A stretch of DNA of 27,695 bases. It comes from Sperchopsis tessellata (lineage: Eukaryota > Arthropoda > Insecta > Coleoptera > Hydrophilidae). A model generated the notes under the pieces. That model was not told where the DNA came from, ran no database searches, and worked only from the letters and a program-made list of their open reading frames with translations. The stretch is from the NCBI GenBank assembly GCA_033557685.1, contig JAWQRN010000620.1, positions 1 through 27,695 of the forward strand, written 5' to 3'. Each line of letters opens with the position of its first letter. Positions within the stretch are counted from its first letter, which is position 1. Below are positions 19,801 through 27,695 of this stretch, piece by piece. The position numbers were made by a program, and so were the translations under genes.

Positions 19801-22121
19801 AACAAGCTTTATTCATTTGACAGTATTCCGAATAAATTTTTTATTGATTTATTCATGTTATGTATTGTAAATAGTGTACAGATAAATTCTTATGTTATAT
19901 GAATATTGTTTCCGGGTGGAAACTGTGTAGAGGCTCTGACAAGTGTCGACGTTTCATCCACTATTGCAAGGGACGTTTTCAAGGCGAGTGATGTTACTTC
20001 AACGAATAAATTCACTACACTAGTTGACATAGACAGCTTCGAACGAGAGACAAAGTAATATCTGCAGGTCTATCATAATCATGAAGGTTAATCTTATTAA
20101 ACAGAACACAGTTAGTTTTCCCCTCATTGAGACAAAGCCCATTCAAATAAAATCACTCTTTCAATTCAGAATAAATATAACTACTCTGACTTATGAGATC
20201 TGAAAATTGTTCAAAGCTAATAAGAAGGTTAGAATCATCAGCGTAATTAAACATTCTTAAGAAGCAATACAGTGACGATTGTTCATAAATATTAAATAGC
20301 AACAGCCCTAAAATACTGCCCTGGGGAACTACCAAGGAACTCACACATTTCCCGAAGAAATGCCATCGCAAAAAACGACTTGTTGCTTATGTCCCATAAA
20401 AAAAAAATGATACCTAGTCCAAACCACGGTCCCTTAGGCCGTACTTACTAAGTTTGGCCAGGAGAAGACCGTGATCCATACATTCAAAGGCACGAGATAG
20501 ATCAATAAAAATACCAAGAGATGGCTGGAATCTTATTAGTCATTTGAAGTAAAAAATATGTATATACTTTTGTTAACATTTCTTAGAAATCTTAATTTAT
20601 TTGTTCCATAAAGCATATCTAATGCATCTGCAAGATGCAGGTTAGAAGAAAAATTAATGAAGGAAAAAAACTATTGATTTCGGGCCTAGTATATCAAACA
20701 TCCTGTATTCAAAGTTTAACTGTTCACAACAAAATAACTACAATTGTGAATAAAACAACAATGACAAAAAATTAGTTTTTAAATATCGAAGTTTTTTTAG
20801 TGTAATTATTAGGCATTGTATCTTAATTACAACCCAGTCACACATAAAAAAGTTTTCCAGTTGATCACACTTCTGCTATTCGCCCTGAAAGGGGATAATA
20901 CATTAATCGAAAACAAAGAGACTGCAAATTCATTGCATTTGTTTTTATATAGAGACGCCAATTAGAGATTTAACTTTTTTTTCCTCTGAATTACCAATAG
21001 ATTAAAAAATAATTTTGTTATATTTTTTTGTTGATTCATTTTCTTATCTGTACTAGGTACCTTTATTCAAATATATACTGATTTGCTTTAAAAAAATTTA
21101 ATACAATATTGAATTAACTACCTAAAACATTTGCAACAAATTGTTTGTGTGGAAAATCTTTTCTATTAAGAATTCGTAAAGTCAATTTAAGCGATTCGAA
21201 GTGTTAATTGAAATTCCTTATTAGTATTTCTCCAAATATTAGTAGTAATTTAATCTAGTGCCTTGTCAGCGAAGCCTATCACATAAATTTTATAAAAATA
21301 CACCATATCTATGTGTTTTTGGCTGTAACTAATTTGACATTCTATATTAGATTCAACATAAAATAAATGCATCATTTAGTAATAATGAAGCATATCAATT
21401 GCATCTGCAAGTGTAAATTTAAAAAAAAAGTTTCATTCCATCAACAAATTGTTTTTTATTAATATCAAATATTCTGTTGTAAAATTTAACTTTTTGAAGA
21501 AAAATTCATGGAATTGTTCACAAAGTTCGTGTCATACTACTAATGCTTCCCAATATAGTTGCAAAAATTAACACTATTATGAGACGAACAGCAACTACAA
21601 AAATATATTCGGGATATTTTCAGGTATTTCAATTTCAATGTTTCTTAGGATTTCACAGATTTTTTTTTTTGTAGATTTATTTATAATTATTATGCGCAAT
21701 GTTTCCAAAGGGATATTAAACTATAGGGTTTTATATTGGAGGTGTTTGGGACTGTTTTCCGGAAAAAATCCGAAATTAGACTGCATAATTTTAATATGTT
21801 TGGTTTTAATTGTTGTTTAATTATTACTTTGATTTTCAGAATAAATTACGTACAATTAATGTTGGTGAATCACTGGTTTCTGTAGGATTTGGATCACTTA
21901 CAGGAGTAGATAAACCACTATCTTCAAACCAAAAATACTTAGCATACTATAATAAGCTGAAATATGCTGAAGAGCAGGCCATGAAGAAAAAACTAGGCAT
22001 CAAGTATTACATCAAACCAACTAAATTGATCTTATTATCAGTCGCTCAACAAATGAACAAGTTAATTACCAAGGCAATTCAAAGTAAAACGACAAAATCA
22101 TCAAAGGTTGCTGTCACATAA
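16744..22121 (+). CDS. C3orf33: C3orf33 homologue, complete four-exon gene
   Basis: Joining 16744-16812, 16886-16945, 19054-19362 and 21840-22121 gives 239 codons, close to the 250-odd of the human protein. All three introns are GT-AG and in phase 0. Residues 24-38 (IGCYSVALLGLTVAI) form a single membrane segment. RRVRPFSRFKKPSDIPSRFI aligns without gaps, across an exon junction, with the human region around S-D-I-P-x-x-F-I. Next comes the SNase-like OB-fold part: R-x-E-P-N-G-G-L-L-M-I-E-H-E-P, then LPVKVSGINVSGLGINWLQ, matching human V-K-L-A-G-V-E-L-A-x-x-G-x-x-W-L-Q. The C-terminus is basic (KAIQSKTTKSSK). The function is poorly known; the human protein has been linked to damped AP-1 activity. 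Family identity is firm, role uncertain. Confidence 0.9.
16886..16945 (+). CDS. C3orf33: C3orf33 homologue, exon 2 (membrane segment)
   Basis: 20 codons, IGCYSVALLGLTVAIRRVRP, between a T-rich acceptor (TTTTTTTTTAG) and a GTAAG donor. A hydrophobic helix is followed by three Arg within five residues, suggesting an N-out or anchor orientation with a basic flank. Confidence 0.85.
18465..18590 (+). repeat. Degenerate short tandem array in intron 2
   Basis: Irregularly spaced variants of CGAATGATTTTT recur (CAGCGAATGATAG, CAGCGAATGATTTTT, CCCAATGATTTTTTT, GCGTGATTTTTC, ATGATCTTTTC, GGATGATTTC). It looks like an old, diverged satellite of 12-25 bp units. There is no coding content. Confidence 0.45.
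19054..19362 (+). CDS. C3orf33: C3orf33 homologue, exon 3 (OB-fold core)
   Basis: 103 codons from after TTATTTCAG to a GTAAGT donor. It carries the best conserved part of the family, from the S-D-I-P motif through VKVSGINVSGLGINWLQ to YVQCEVLMPQTTVD. The open frame extends beyond both splice sites (19012-19413), but the flanking residues do not match the family and are intronic. Confidence 0.9.
19897..20030 (-). repeat. 130-bp repeat copy 2 with hammerhead-like skeleton
   Basis: Second copy of the repeat at 15298-15425, in intron 3 of the C3orf33 homologue. On minus it reads TTGAAAA, then CGTCC, a 12-base loop region, GGATG and AAAC. It directly abuts the minus-strand LINE coding relic that starts at 20031 and follows it in the minus direction, so it may be the 3' part of that element or a later insertion. 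The copy at 15.3 kb has no LINE next to it, which favours an independent element. Confidence 0.65.
20031..20560 (-). pseudogene. Decayed Jockey/CR1-type LINE reverse transcriptase
   Basis: On minus, from about 20520: LGIFIDLSRAFECMDHGLLL then AKLSKYGLRDRG, the D-L-S-K-A-F-D and L-L-x-K-L-x-x-Y-G-I-R-G blocks of Jockey/CR1 enzymes. Next come VPQGSILGLLLFNIY (20300s) and FNYADDSNLLI with the Y-A-D-D site at 20231-20245. Last is FYLNGLCLNEGKTNCVLF after an in-frame TAG. At least two frameshifts are present, including a run of ten A bases near 20398. It lies antisense inside intron 3 of the C3orf33 homologue and would be transcribed in reverse with it. Confidence 0.85.
21840..22121 (+). CDS. C3orf33: C3orf33 homologue, exon 4 (C-terminus)
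   Basis: 93 codons plus TAA, after a GATTTTCAG acceptor. NKLRTINVGESLVSVGFGSL matches the family segment in which N-x-x-I/L-L-R follows the OB-fold core, and SNQKYLAYYNKLKYAEEQAM corresponds to the helical region (Y-x-x-x-L-x-x-A-E-x-x-A) of SNase-like folds. The tail is Lys-rich. Confidence 0.85.
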   Translation, partial: NKLRTINVGESLVSVGFGSLTGVDKPLSSNQKYLAYYNKLKYAEEQAMKKKLGIKYYIKPTKLILLSVAQQMNKLITKAIQSKTTKSSKVAVT

Positions 22122-22432
22122 GCTTTTATGTATACAACATTTTTAATACAATATTAAACCTGCGACTGAGAAATTTGATACAAAAGGTTATTCCTTCTTT
22201 ATTACTTATTAAAAGATTTAATTGATGCTAGTGCCATTCTTTGCTATAATTTGTTGCAGTTTTGTAAATCACTGCCTTTATATCATTAACTTAAAAGATT
22301 TTTATTATACATATACTATTTGTTTACAAAATTTGTACTTATATGAAAAGCTGCTTTTGCTGTATTGATGGTGTACATACAATGGTCATGGGATTATATT
22401 TTTTAGTATTATATTATTGTTATTCTGTTCAT

Positions 22433-22438
22433 AATAAA
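22433..22438 (+). terminator. C3orf33: Poly(A) signal of the C3orf33 homologue
   Basis: AATAAA lies 312 bases after the stop codon and is followed by a T-rich downstream element (TTTCTTTTTTC near 22459-22469). The mariner copy starts about 155 bp farther on, so the transcript probably ends before it. Confidence 0.6.
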
Positions 22439-22593
22439 GTTTAATTTCATATTATATGTTTCTTTTTTCAACCTTTTTAAGATTCATGTTTAGATTTAAA
22501 AGTAATCATATCCTTAACTACAAGATACTGTTCAAATGTCTAGTCACATCACTGAAAGTTAACATAAATATGGTATAATAATTTTTGCGAATA

Positions 22594-23592
22594 TTAGGGG
22601 TACTGGAAGGTTTTTTTTTTTATTAAAATAAAAACCAATTAAAAGGAACAATTTGAACTTTATTGAATAATATAGTTTCCATCATTATTTATCACACTCT
22701 ACCATCTATCAGGAAGAGAAAATATTCCTGTTCTGTAAAATTCCTGGTTCTTTTTAGAAAAAAATTGTTCAAGGGTCATTTTAACATGGTTCACATCTCT
22801 ATGTGTCTTATTTCTTGTTCCAGTGACCGAAATAAGTGGTAGTCAGAAGGCGCAATCTCTAGTGAGTAGGGAGGGTGTGGTATAACTTCCCAACCAAGCT
22901 CGGGAATTTTTTAAAATGTCTTCTAAGCTGCATGAGATGGTGTGTTTTCGTGTTGAAGAATAACGCCACCTCTATTTATAGTTTCTGGCTGTTTTACGTC
23001 TCATAATATATTATTCCTTTATAATCCCACCAAACACAGAGCAATATCTTTTGAATGGTTAAAATTGTCTTGGGAGATGGTTTCTTATGTTTTATGTTGT
23101 CATAAAGGATCCATTTTCCGTCACCTGTGACAATATGTTTTAAAAAACATTCAGCAGCAACCCTATCTTGAGTGATGTACAAGTGTTTATTCTAACCATT
23201 TTGTTTTCTTTAATAAGATCGAGCGGTACCCAAACACTTTTTCTCCAGATTTTTTTCATATATTTTGTACTGTTGACCAGGGGCACTAAAGTATATTTGC
23301 CAATTTTTTAATTGGTAATTCTGGATTTGCTTCGATTTACTCCAGCAACACTGTATCATATAATTCTACAGGCCTTTCAGTTCGGGGCTCATCAACTAGA
23401 TACAAATTTCCTGACTTTTTCAATGGAAACTGCCATTTGAAATGCAACAGTTCAACACAAATCAAGAACATAACTCAACGTTGTGCAGTTAAACTACAAT
23501 GCAAAATGCGTTAATACAACTGTAAGAATAAGTTTCGACTGGTCGCATACCGTACTAATAGCAAAAACGAACAAACTTTCCAGTAATCCCAA
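22594..23592 (-). mobile_element. Nearly full-length dead mariner element
   Basis: Terminal inverted repeats: left TTAGGGGTACTGGAAGGTTT from 22594 (a TA precedes it), right, on minus, TTGGGATTACTGGAAAGTTT from 23592. In minus order the relic reads SGNLYLVDEPRTERPVELYD, the N-terminal helix-turn-helix tail; HIVTGDGKWILYDN with the first catalytic Asp near 23120; ILLCVWWDYKGIIYYE; LQHENTPSH with Glu in place of the second Asp; and HPPYSLEIAPSDYHLFRSL with the third Asp (22833-22876). That is the mariner D,D34D order. Frameshifts, stops and the lost catalytic residue make it inactive. A full mariner is about 1.3 kb, so roughly 0.3 kb has been deleted, mainly between the DNA-binding and catalytic parts. 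Confidence 0.9.
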
Positions 23593-23924
23593 GAGATATA
23601 TTTACAACTACATTGGAAACTGAATCTACATCAAAATGCCCAAACAACGATATATTTAAATGGTTAAGTTAAAGTCACTCTTCTAGTGCTGTATGAGTAA
23701 TTTATTTCTTGGAAAAGATAAAGAAATTCTTTATAATGCTAAAAGGATTAGTGGTCTGTCGAAGATTATTTACTACTCAGCTCAAATTTAACTTTATTTG
23801 CATCTAAGTACTAAGCCCTGAATTGTATACGGTCACTCGGTATTACGTTTCCGGCCCATTCGAACGGCCAATGAAACAATTAATTATTGACAACTGATTC
23901 TATTTTTATCAACTATAAAAAGAT

Positions 23925-24640
23925 ACCAATGGGCTTAATTTGTTATGAAAATGTTAATGTGATGAAAGAATAAAACTTTAAACATCACTATATACAAAAA
24001 CATAAATGAAGAGCTGCTTATTAGAAAAACAACAAACATTTATAAAACTGTCTTCTGATGCAGAGGTTAATAACATGGCAAGTTATGTTATGAGCAATCT
24101 TTTAGAGAAGCATGTGAAACCATTTTCTGATAGAAATCTTATAAAAGGTTACATTGAAAAACTACAACGATGTAATTTGTCCAGAAAGAAAAAATGCTTA
24201 TCACAATTTAGGTGCAATTGGAAGACGTAATTAATAATATTTAATCTTCGTTAAAGAAACATAGAAGTTCATTTCAATGTTTTTTGATCTGCCTAGGCAA
24301 ATCTACTGATGTCTCTGACACCGTACAGCTGACAATTTGTATACTTTGTGTAGATTCAGAGTTGAATGTAACAGATGAGTTCTTAACCATTACTTTTATT
24401 AAGAAAAATACAATAGCTGTTGATCTTTATCATCATTACAAGACACTAGAAAAGAATGGGCCCCCACTCTCAAAATTTGTGACATTGTAACCTATGAGGA
24501 ACTTTCTGTGAGAGATCTTCGATCTGGCTAACTAAATTTCTTATTGAGAAAATCGAGCCAGAAAACTGTAATGATCTATTCATGTATCACTGTGCTTTAC
24601 ATATGGATAATTTATGTGCAAAAATTTGTTAAATTTCTTG
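23925..24640 (+). pseudogene. hAT-type transposase relic (GTF2IRD2/ZBED5-like)
   Basis: Plus strand pieces in order: CYENVNVMKE, stop, NFKHHYIQKHK, a BED-finger C...H-x(4)-H remnant at about 23943-24005; the frame 24006-24230 with MASYVMSNLLEKHVKPFSDR (the helical block before the catalytic core); 24284-24490 with KSTDVSDTVQLTICILCVDS, matching the family's A-L-D-E-S-T-D-V-x-D-T-A-Q-L block, where the first catalytic Asp has been lost; then IEKIEPENCNDLFMYHCALH and MDNLCAKI, matching the Y-H-C-x-x-H-x-E-N-L-C-A-K block near 24548-24630. Several frame breaks separate them and the C-terminal half is missing. No 8-bp target duplication could be assigned. Confidence 0.75.
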
Positions 24641-24864
24641 TGGAATAAAATGGCGTACATGTATATACTTCACCATTTTCAGGAAATGTTGAAAACGTAT
24701 CTAATGAACTATAAATGGAAATAATATATCTGCAATTCCATGAAACTGGGTGATTTTTATAAAAAAAAACACATGAAGGAAGATACATTACACATAACAG
24801 AAAATTTGCATTACTAATTGTATCTGTATTTTCGACAACATTTATTTGTTGTTGGCTTCCTTGT

Positions 24865-25045
24865 ACACCCAACCTTACGCCACCTGATTTTTATTTTTGA
24901 GGAGCTGCTAAGAGGAGTGTTTATAATAACAATCCAAAAGGAATTGATTAATTAAAATTAGAGACCCAAACTTATGAGAAATATATTCTTGCGAATACAT
25001 AACACGTAGTGTTTGCAAACGAGATGAGTTCCACTAGGTCATGAC
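24865..25045 (+). pseudogene. Scrap of a second DDE transposase
   Basis: In one plus frame: HPTLRHLIFIFEELLRGVF; in the neighbouring frame NLTPPDFYF, stop, GAAKRSVYNNNPKGID, then LKLETQTYEKYILANT. This resembles the last catalytic block of Tc1/mariner-superfamily transposases (S-P-D-L-T-P-x-D-F-x-L-W-G, then V-Y-x-x-x-P-x-T-I-x-E-L-K). It follows the hAT relic closely, so the locus is a mosaic of at least two transposons. Only the C-terminal portion survives. Confidence 0.6.
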
Positions 25046-25317
25046 AACACTTCCTCTACAATTGAAACTATTACTCTGATTATTAATTATAATATTACAA
25101 GACTTTTTGATTGCACTGTATTAATATTTGATTAGAAATGTTACATCAACGATGTAAGTGTTGAGAAACAAAAGTAACGAATACTCAAAACAAGTGTAAC
25201 AATTATTTAAAAAGAAGTATCAATATTAATATAATAAATTTTAATTTTGGTAATAACTTCTTGAAAGCAATTTTCTGTTAACTTCCCTATACATGAATTT
25301 TTAAAAATTTTCCTTTG

Positions 25318-25473
25318 CTGTGATCTGTTTTGTTTTTAAATAGGATTAGTGCTTTAAAAATTGGTGTGTTAAAATTTGAACCATATATGTCAAAAAGACA
25401 GCTGGTGATTACAGCCCAGATTTTTAACATGTCGTATTTAAATCACTCCTCTTATTTAAGAAACAGATCACAG
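25318..25473. mobile_element. Non-autonomous inverted-repeat element (MITE-like), copy B
   Basis: The 156-bp unit starts CTGTGATCTGTTTTG and ends with its complement; the right arm on minus reads CTGTGATCTGTTTCTTAAAT then AAGAGGAGTGATTTAAA. The inner arm (AGGAGTGATTTAA) is the same as in copy A at 4520-4640, and the left inner arm is degraded to AGGATTAGTGCTTTAA. The interior is AT-rich with no coding potential. More diverged and longer than copy A. Confidence 0.6.
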
Positions 25474-25560
25474 TGAAAAATTTAGTTGACCACTTTATTC
25501 CAATAAGGTATTTTTATATTATGAAACAAGGTATTTCATTGACTTCCGCGATTATCATCA

Positions 25561-25598
25561 ATATGAATGGTGTTTCTGCTGAGAAACACTATTCATAT
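25561..25598. repeat. 17-bp stem hairpin with 4-base loop
   Basis: ATATGAATGGTGTTTCT (25561-25577), loop GCTG, AGAAACACTATTCATAT (25582-25598). All 17 positions pair, one as G-T. A weaker outer stem (ATTAT at 25551-25555 with ATAAT just beyond 25600) could extend it to about 55 bases. It could be a small fold-back element or a short structured RNA. The open frame 25567-25779 begins inside it and is probably chance. Confidence 0.7.
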
Positions 25599-25599
25599 A

Positions 25600-26200
25600 A
25601 ATAATGACTTTATTTCAATTGAAATCAAGAATAGCAATTCTAAAAATACATATCATATCCTGGATGTTAAATGGGTAGTGGATATTTTTCTTTTTATAAT
25701 GCTATTTTATTTTTATGAGAAAACTTTTTTACGAAACGATAGTGGAGCTGAAACGTATCTATTAAAGCAAATGCTCTAATACTTGTGTTCAATAACTAAT
25801 AAAAGACTGGTTTTATTTTTGAATGTCTATATTTATAAAGTATAATTTGCGGTGAAGAAAATATTCATAAATGATGATAATGTAAAGAAAAGATGTAAAT
25901 AAAATAAATAATAATTTATTAATCATATTTTTTACATTTAAAAATTCATATAAATTAAATTTTTAATGATTAACCAGTTATGAGGTAATAGTATAGATGG
26001 TACTAGCTGTACTAATATAGATATCTTCTACAACTATTACAGAAATTATAGTAGATGTGTCAATATTATCGCCATTCATTGCTAGATAGCGCTAGTATAC
26101 GTATTTGAACATTTTATTTTTGGTTAAACGCAAGATGAATGCAATATGAACATTAAATACTGAAACAAATATCGAAAGCAATTAAATATAAGCAAGTGAT
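25600..26200. other. Gene-free AT-rich stretch
   Basis: No recognisable exon, transposon domain or repeat between the hairpin and the LINE 5' fragment. Confidence 0.5.
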
Positions 26201-26207
26201 TTCTCAG

Positions 26208-26467
26208 CTACCTCTCCTGTGTGAAAATTTCATGACACCTGATCCACAGCAATAAGCTGCTTCGCTATGTTTTAACTCGTCAGGTATGAAGATTCACTTT
26301 ATCTTATATTTTTGTTAATTCTGTTTTGGAGATCACCATAAATGGTGGACATCCCAATTACTGAACAGCTTCAGGTAATTCAAACAGCTAGTAAGATCAG
26401 GACGAAACACTTTGACCACTATATACAGTCGCTGAAGACAGTTTCCCGAGCCTACGCCCAACAATAA
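26208..26467 (+). mobile_element. 5' end of a Jockey-type LINE, plus-strand copy
   Basis: 26208-26335 matches, in inverted orientation, the right edge of the window (27560-27695, minus): CTACYTYTCCTG, then an ACCTGR block, ATAAGCTGCTTSGCTAT, AACTCGTCAGGTATRAAGAT and TTAATTCTGTTTT. The minus copy leads into a LINE ORF1, so this is read as the element's 5' UTR. From ATG at 26342 a 41-codon frame follows (MVDIPITEQLQVIQTASKIR, then TKHFDHYIQSLKTVSRAYAQ) to a TAA at 26465-26467, perhaps the N-terminus of ORF1. Nothing LINE-like was recognised after it, so this copy is truncated at its 3' side, the reverse of normal LINE truncation. Confidence 0.5.
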
Positions 26468-26659
26468 ATGGTTTTGCCTTGAAAATATTTATTATTCATA
26501 ACTTAAGTGTATACAATTCATGTGTTCCCTACTTTCACTACTATCATAGCTAGCTAAGTAATTTATCTAATCTAATATAGTTCCTAAGATGATACCACGA
26601 TCAATCTATTGAATACAAGGTACATAATATATACAAACCAACCTAATCAATCTACTGAT

Positions 26660-27560
26660 ATTTCATTTAACTAAAGTCTTCACCGGGGTTGGCTCTGCTT
26701 GGTGGCTGGTCATATTCTTCTGGGTGGTCCTAGATGAATCTACTCTGCGGCGTCGATGTCGAATCCGGAAAAGTGCGTTCTTCCTGGTGTAGAATGCTAC
26801 CCCTCTGGTGAATGGCTCCTCTCTCAGTTTCAGGTGGTAGAAACTCTTCACTTGTTCTTGGATGAAGCTGTCCTTCTTTACCTATCCTCTAAGATACGAA
26901 TATATGCCTCGCACTCAGAGTAGTTAGCTAGGTGAGGTCCTTTGCAGTTGGCACAAACCGCCTTTGTCTGCACAGTTATCTTACAATCCTTTGTAAGATG
27001 ATCTCCAGTACACTTGACGCATCTTGGCATGTTGTAGCAGTGACTGGAGCCATGTTCAAAACTTTGGTAGCGCATACATTGGACAATTTCTCTGTTGCTT
27101 CGATCGTTTCACACGTAACTCTACAACGGAGTACGGTTCGGATTTCTCGGACCTTCCCAAGGTCCTGGTCTATTCTAAAGTTCACCAGAAAAAGCGGTGA
27201 AGTGTATGGCATTTCTCTTTTCTGCTTCATCTGAATTACTTCTAGAACCTGAACTCCAAGTTCGCTCAGGTTGGTAGTGATATCGGTCTTCTCGAAGTTT
27301 GGTAGGCCTCTACGTATTAGTTTATTAGATTTCTCTTATTTCAAGGCATATATGTAGTATGCCATACTGTCTACTAGTAGAGTAGACCTATAAGTCATTA
27401 TGGACGCTTGTGAAGATGAAACCGCAGCTCCTGTTGTACTTACGGGTGTACGGAGTCTTACAATTCTTCTTCACCATTTCGCTGAACATCTTGAAATTGG
27501 TCACCTGGCGTGTGAACACTGTCGGTAGTGCCTTCTGGGAAGGTGCTGACGGATAGGACG
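26660..27560 (-). pseudogene. Jockey-type LINE ORF1 (gag-like, zinc knuckles)
   Basis: In minus order: VFTRQVTNFKMFSEMVKKNC near 27500; RRGLPNFEKTDITTNLSELG then VQVLEVIQMKQK (27200-27320), the RRM-like P-x-x-x-I-x-x-x-L-x-x-L-G block; SPLFLVNFRIDQDLGKVREI (the P-L-x-x-F-x-V-x-L block); then, after a frameshift near 27075, three knuckles. The first, CMRYQSFEHGSSHC, has Tyr for its second Cys; the second is CVKCTGDHLTKDC; the third is CANCKGPHLANYSEC (about 26900-27070). Next is AYIRILEDR and a Pro/Gln/Thr-rich tail with EEPFTRGVAFYTRK, comparable to the P-V-x-P-G-V-S-Y-A motif of the family. ORF1 of Jockey elements is an RNA-binding packaging protein. The frameshift and stops make it dead. 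No ORF2 is seen on the left, where it should follow. Confidence 0.85.
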
Positions 27561-27695
27561 TGGTTATTTCTAAAACAGAATTATAAATATTTGTGAATGT
27601 TAATGTGAATCTTTATACCTGACGAGTTGCGATAATAGCCAAGCAGCTTATAGCTACGGACCAGGTGCAATGAAAATTGCACTCAGGAAAAGTAG
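27560..27695 (-). mobile_element. LINE 5' UTR, minus copy, running off the window
   Basis: Inverted counterpart of 26208-26335. Two structural elements are visible: a perfect hairpin GTGCAAT-GAAA-ATTGCAC at 27665-27682, and ACCTG paired with CAGGT about 45 bases apart, a pairing also kept in the other copy as ACCTGA/TCAGGT. Structured 5' UTRs, some of them self-cleaving, are known in several LINE groups; I cannot assign a class. The element continues past the right edge. Confidence 0.5.

Noticed and set aside
2047..23536. AGTTGTATTAACGCA shared between about 2050 and the mariner 5' region (minus)
   Set aside because: Only 15 bases match and the surroundings are unrelated, so it is not called a second mariner copy.
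1..27695. CRISPR arrays, bacterial operons, rRNA, telomere repeats
   Set aside because: No regular repeat-spacer array, no ribosome-binding-site spaced genes, no rRNA core motifs and no TTAGG array were seen.

Overview
The window is AT-rich eukaryotic nuclear DNA from an animal, most likely an insect. Genes are split by GT-AG introns and are sparse. Most recognisable sequence is decayed insect-type transposons: Jockey/CR1-like and RTE-like LINEs, mariner and hAT. A beetle or similar insect is a guess. No tRNA, rRNA or CRISPR array was seen.

Layout. Bases 1-14,200 are gene-poor. They hold short tandem repeats, a 121-bp inverted-repeat element (4520-4640), LINE scraps (5.66-5.74, 7.2-8.1, 8.5-8.8, 12.1-12.9 kb), a 216-bp 5'-truncated LINE with perfect 13-bp target duplications (10221-10436), a hammerhead-like motif (11966-12008, minus), and an unidentified possible terminal exon on minus (10896-11039). 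Two host genes then lie head to head. On minus is the first coding exon of the Asterix (WDR83OS/PAT10) homologue, 14220-14340, with a probable 5'UTR exon just above 14634. On plus is a complete four-exon C3orf33 homologue, 16744-22121, 239 codons. Each has a CpG-enriched promoter-like stretch. The rest of Asterix was not found and presumably lies left of the window beyond a long intron.

Bases 22,594-27,695 are a transposon graveyard: a nearly full-length dead mariner (minus), a hAT transposase relic, another DDE scrap, a second inverted-repeat element, a strong hairpin, and a Jockey-type LINE ORF1 with zinc knuckles (minus) running to the right edge, with a second copy of its 5' region in opposite orientation at 26.2 kb.

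The most unusual signal is a dispersed 37-40 bp unit in three same-orientation copies (589-628, 5859-5895, 9524-9563). Two copies have perfect 15- and 13-bp target-site duplications and the third a degraded one. These behave as retro-inserted units far shorter than any standard SINE, and I do not recognise the family.
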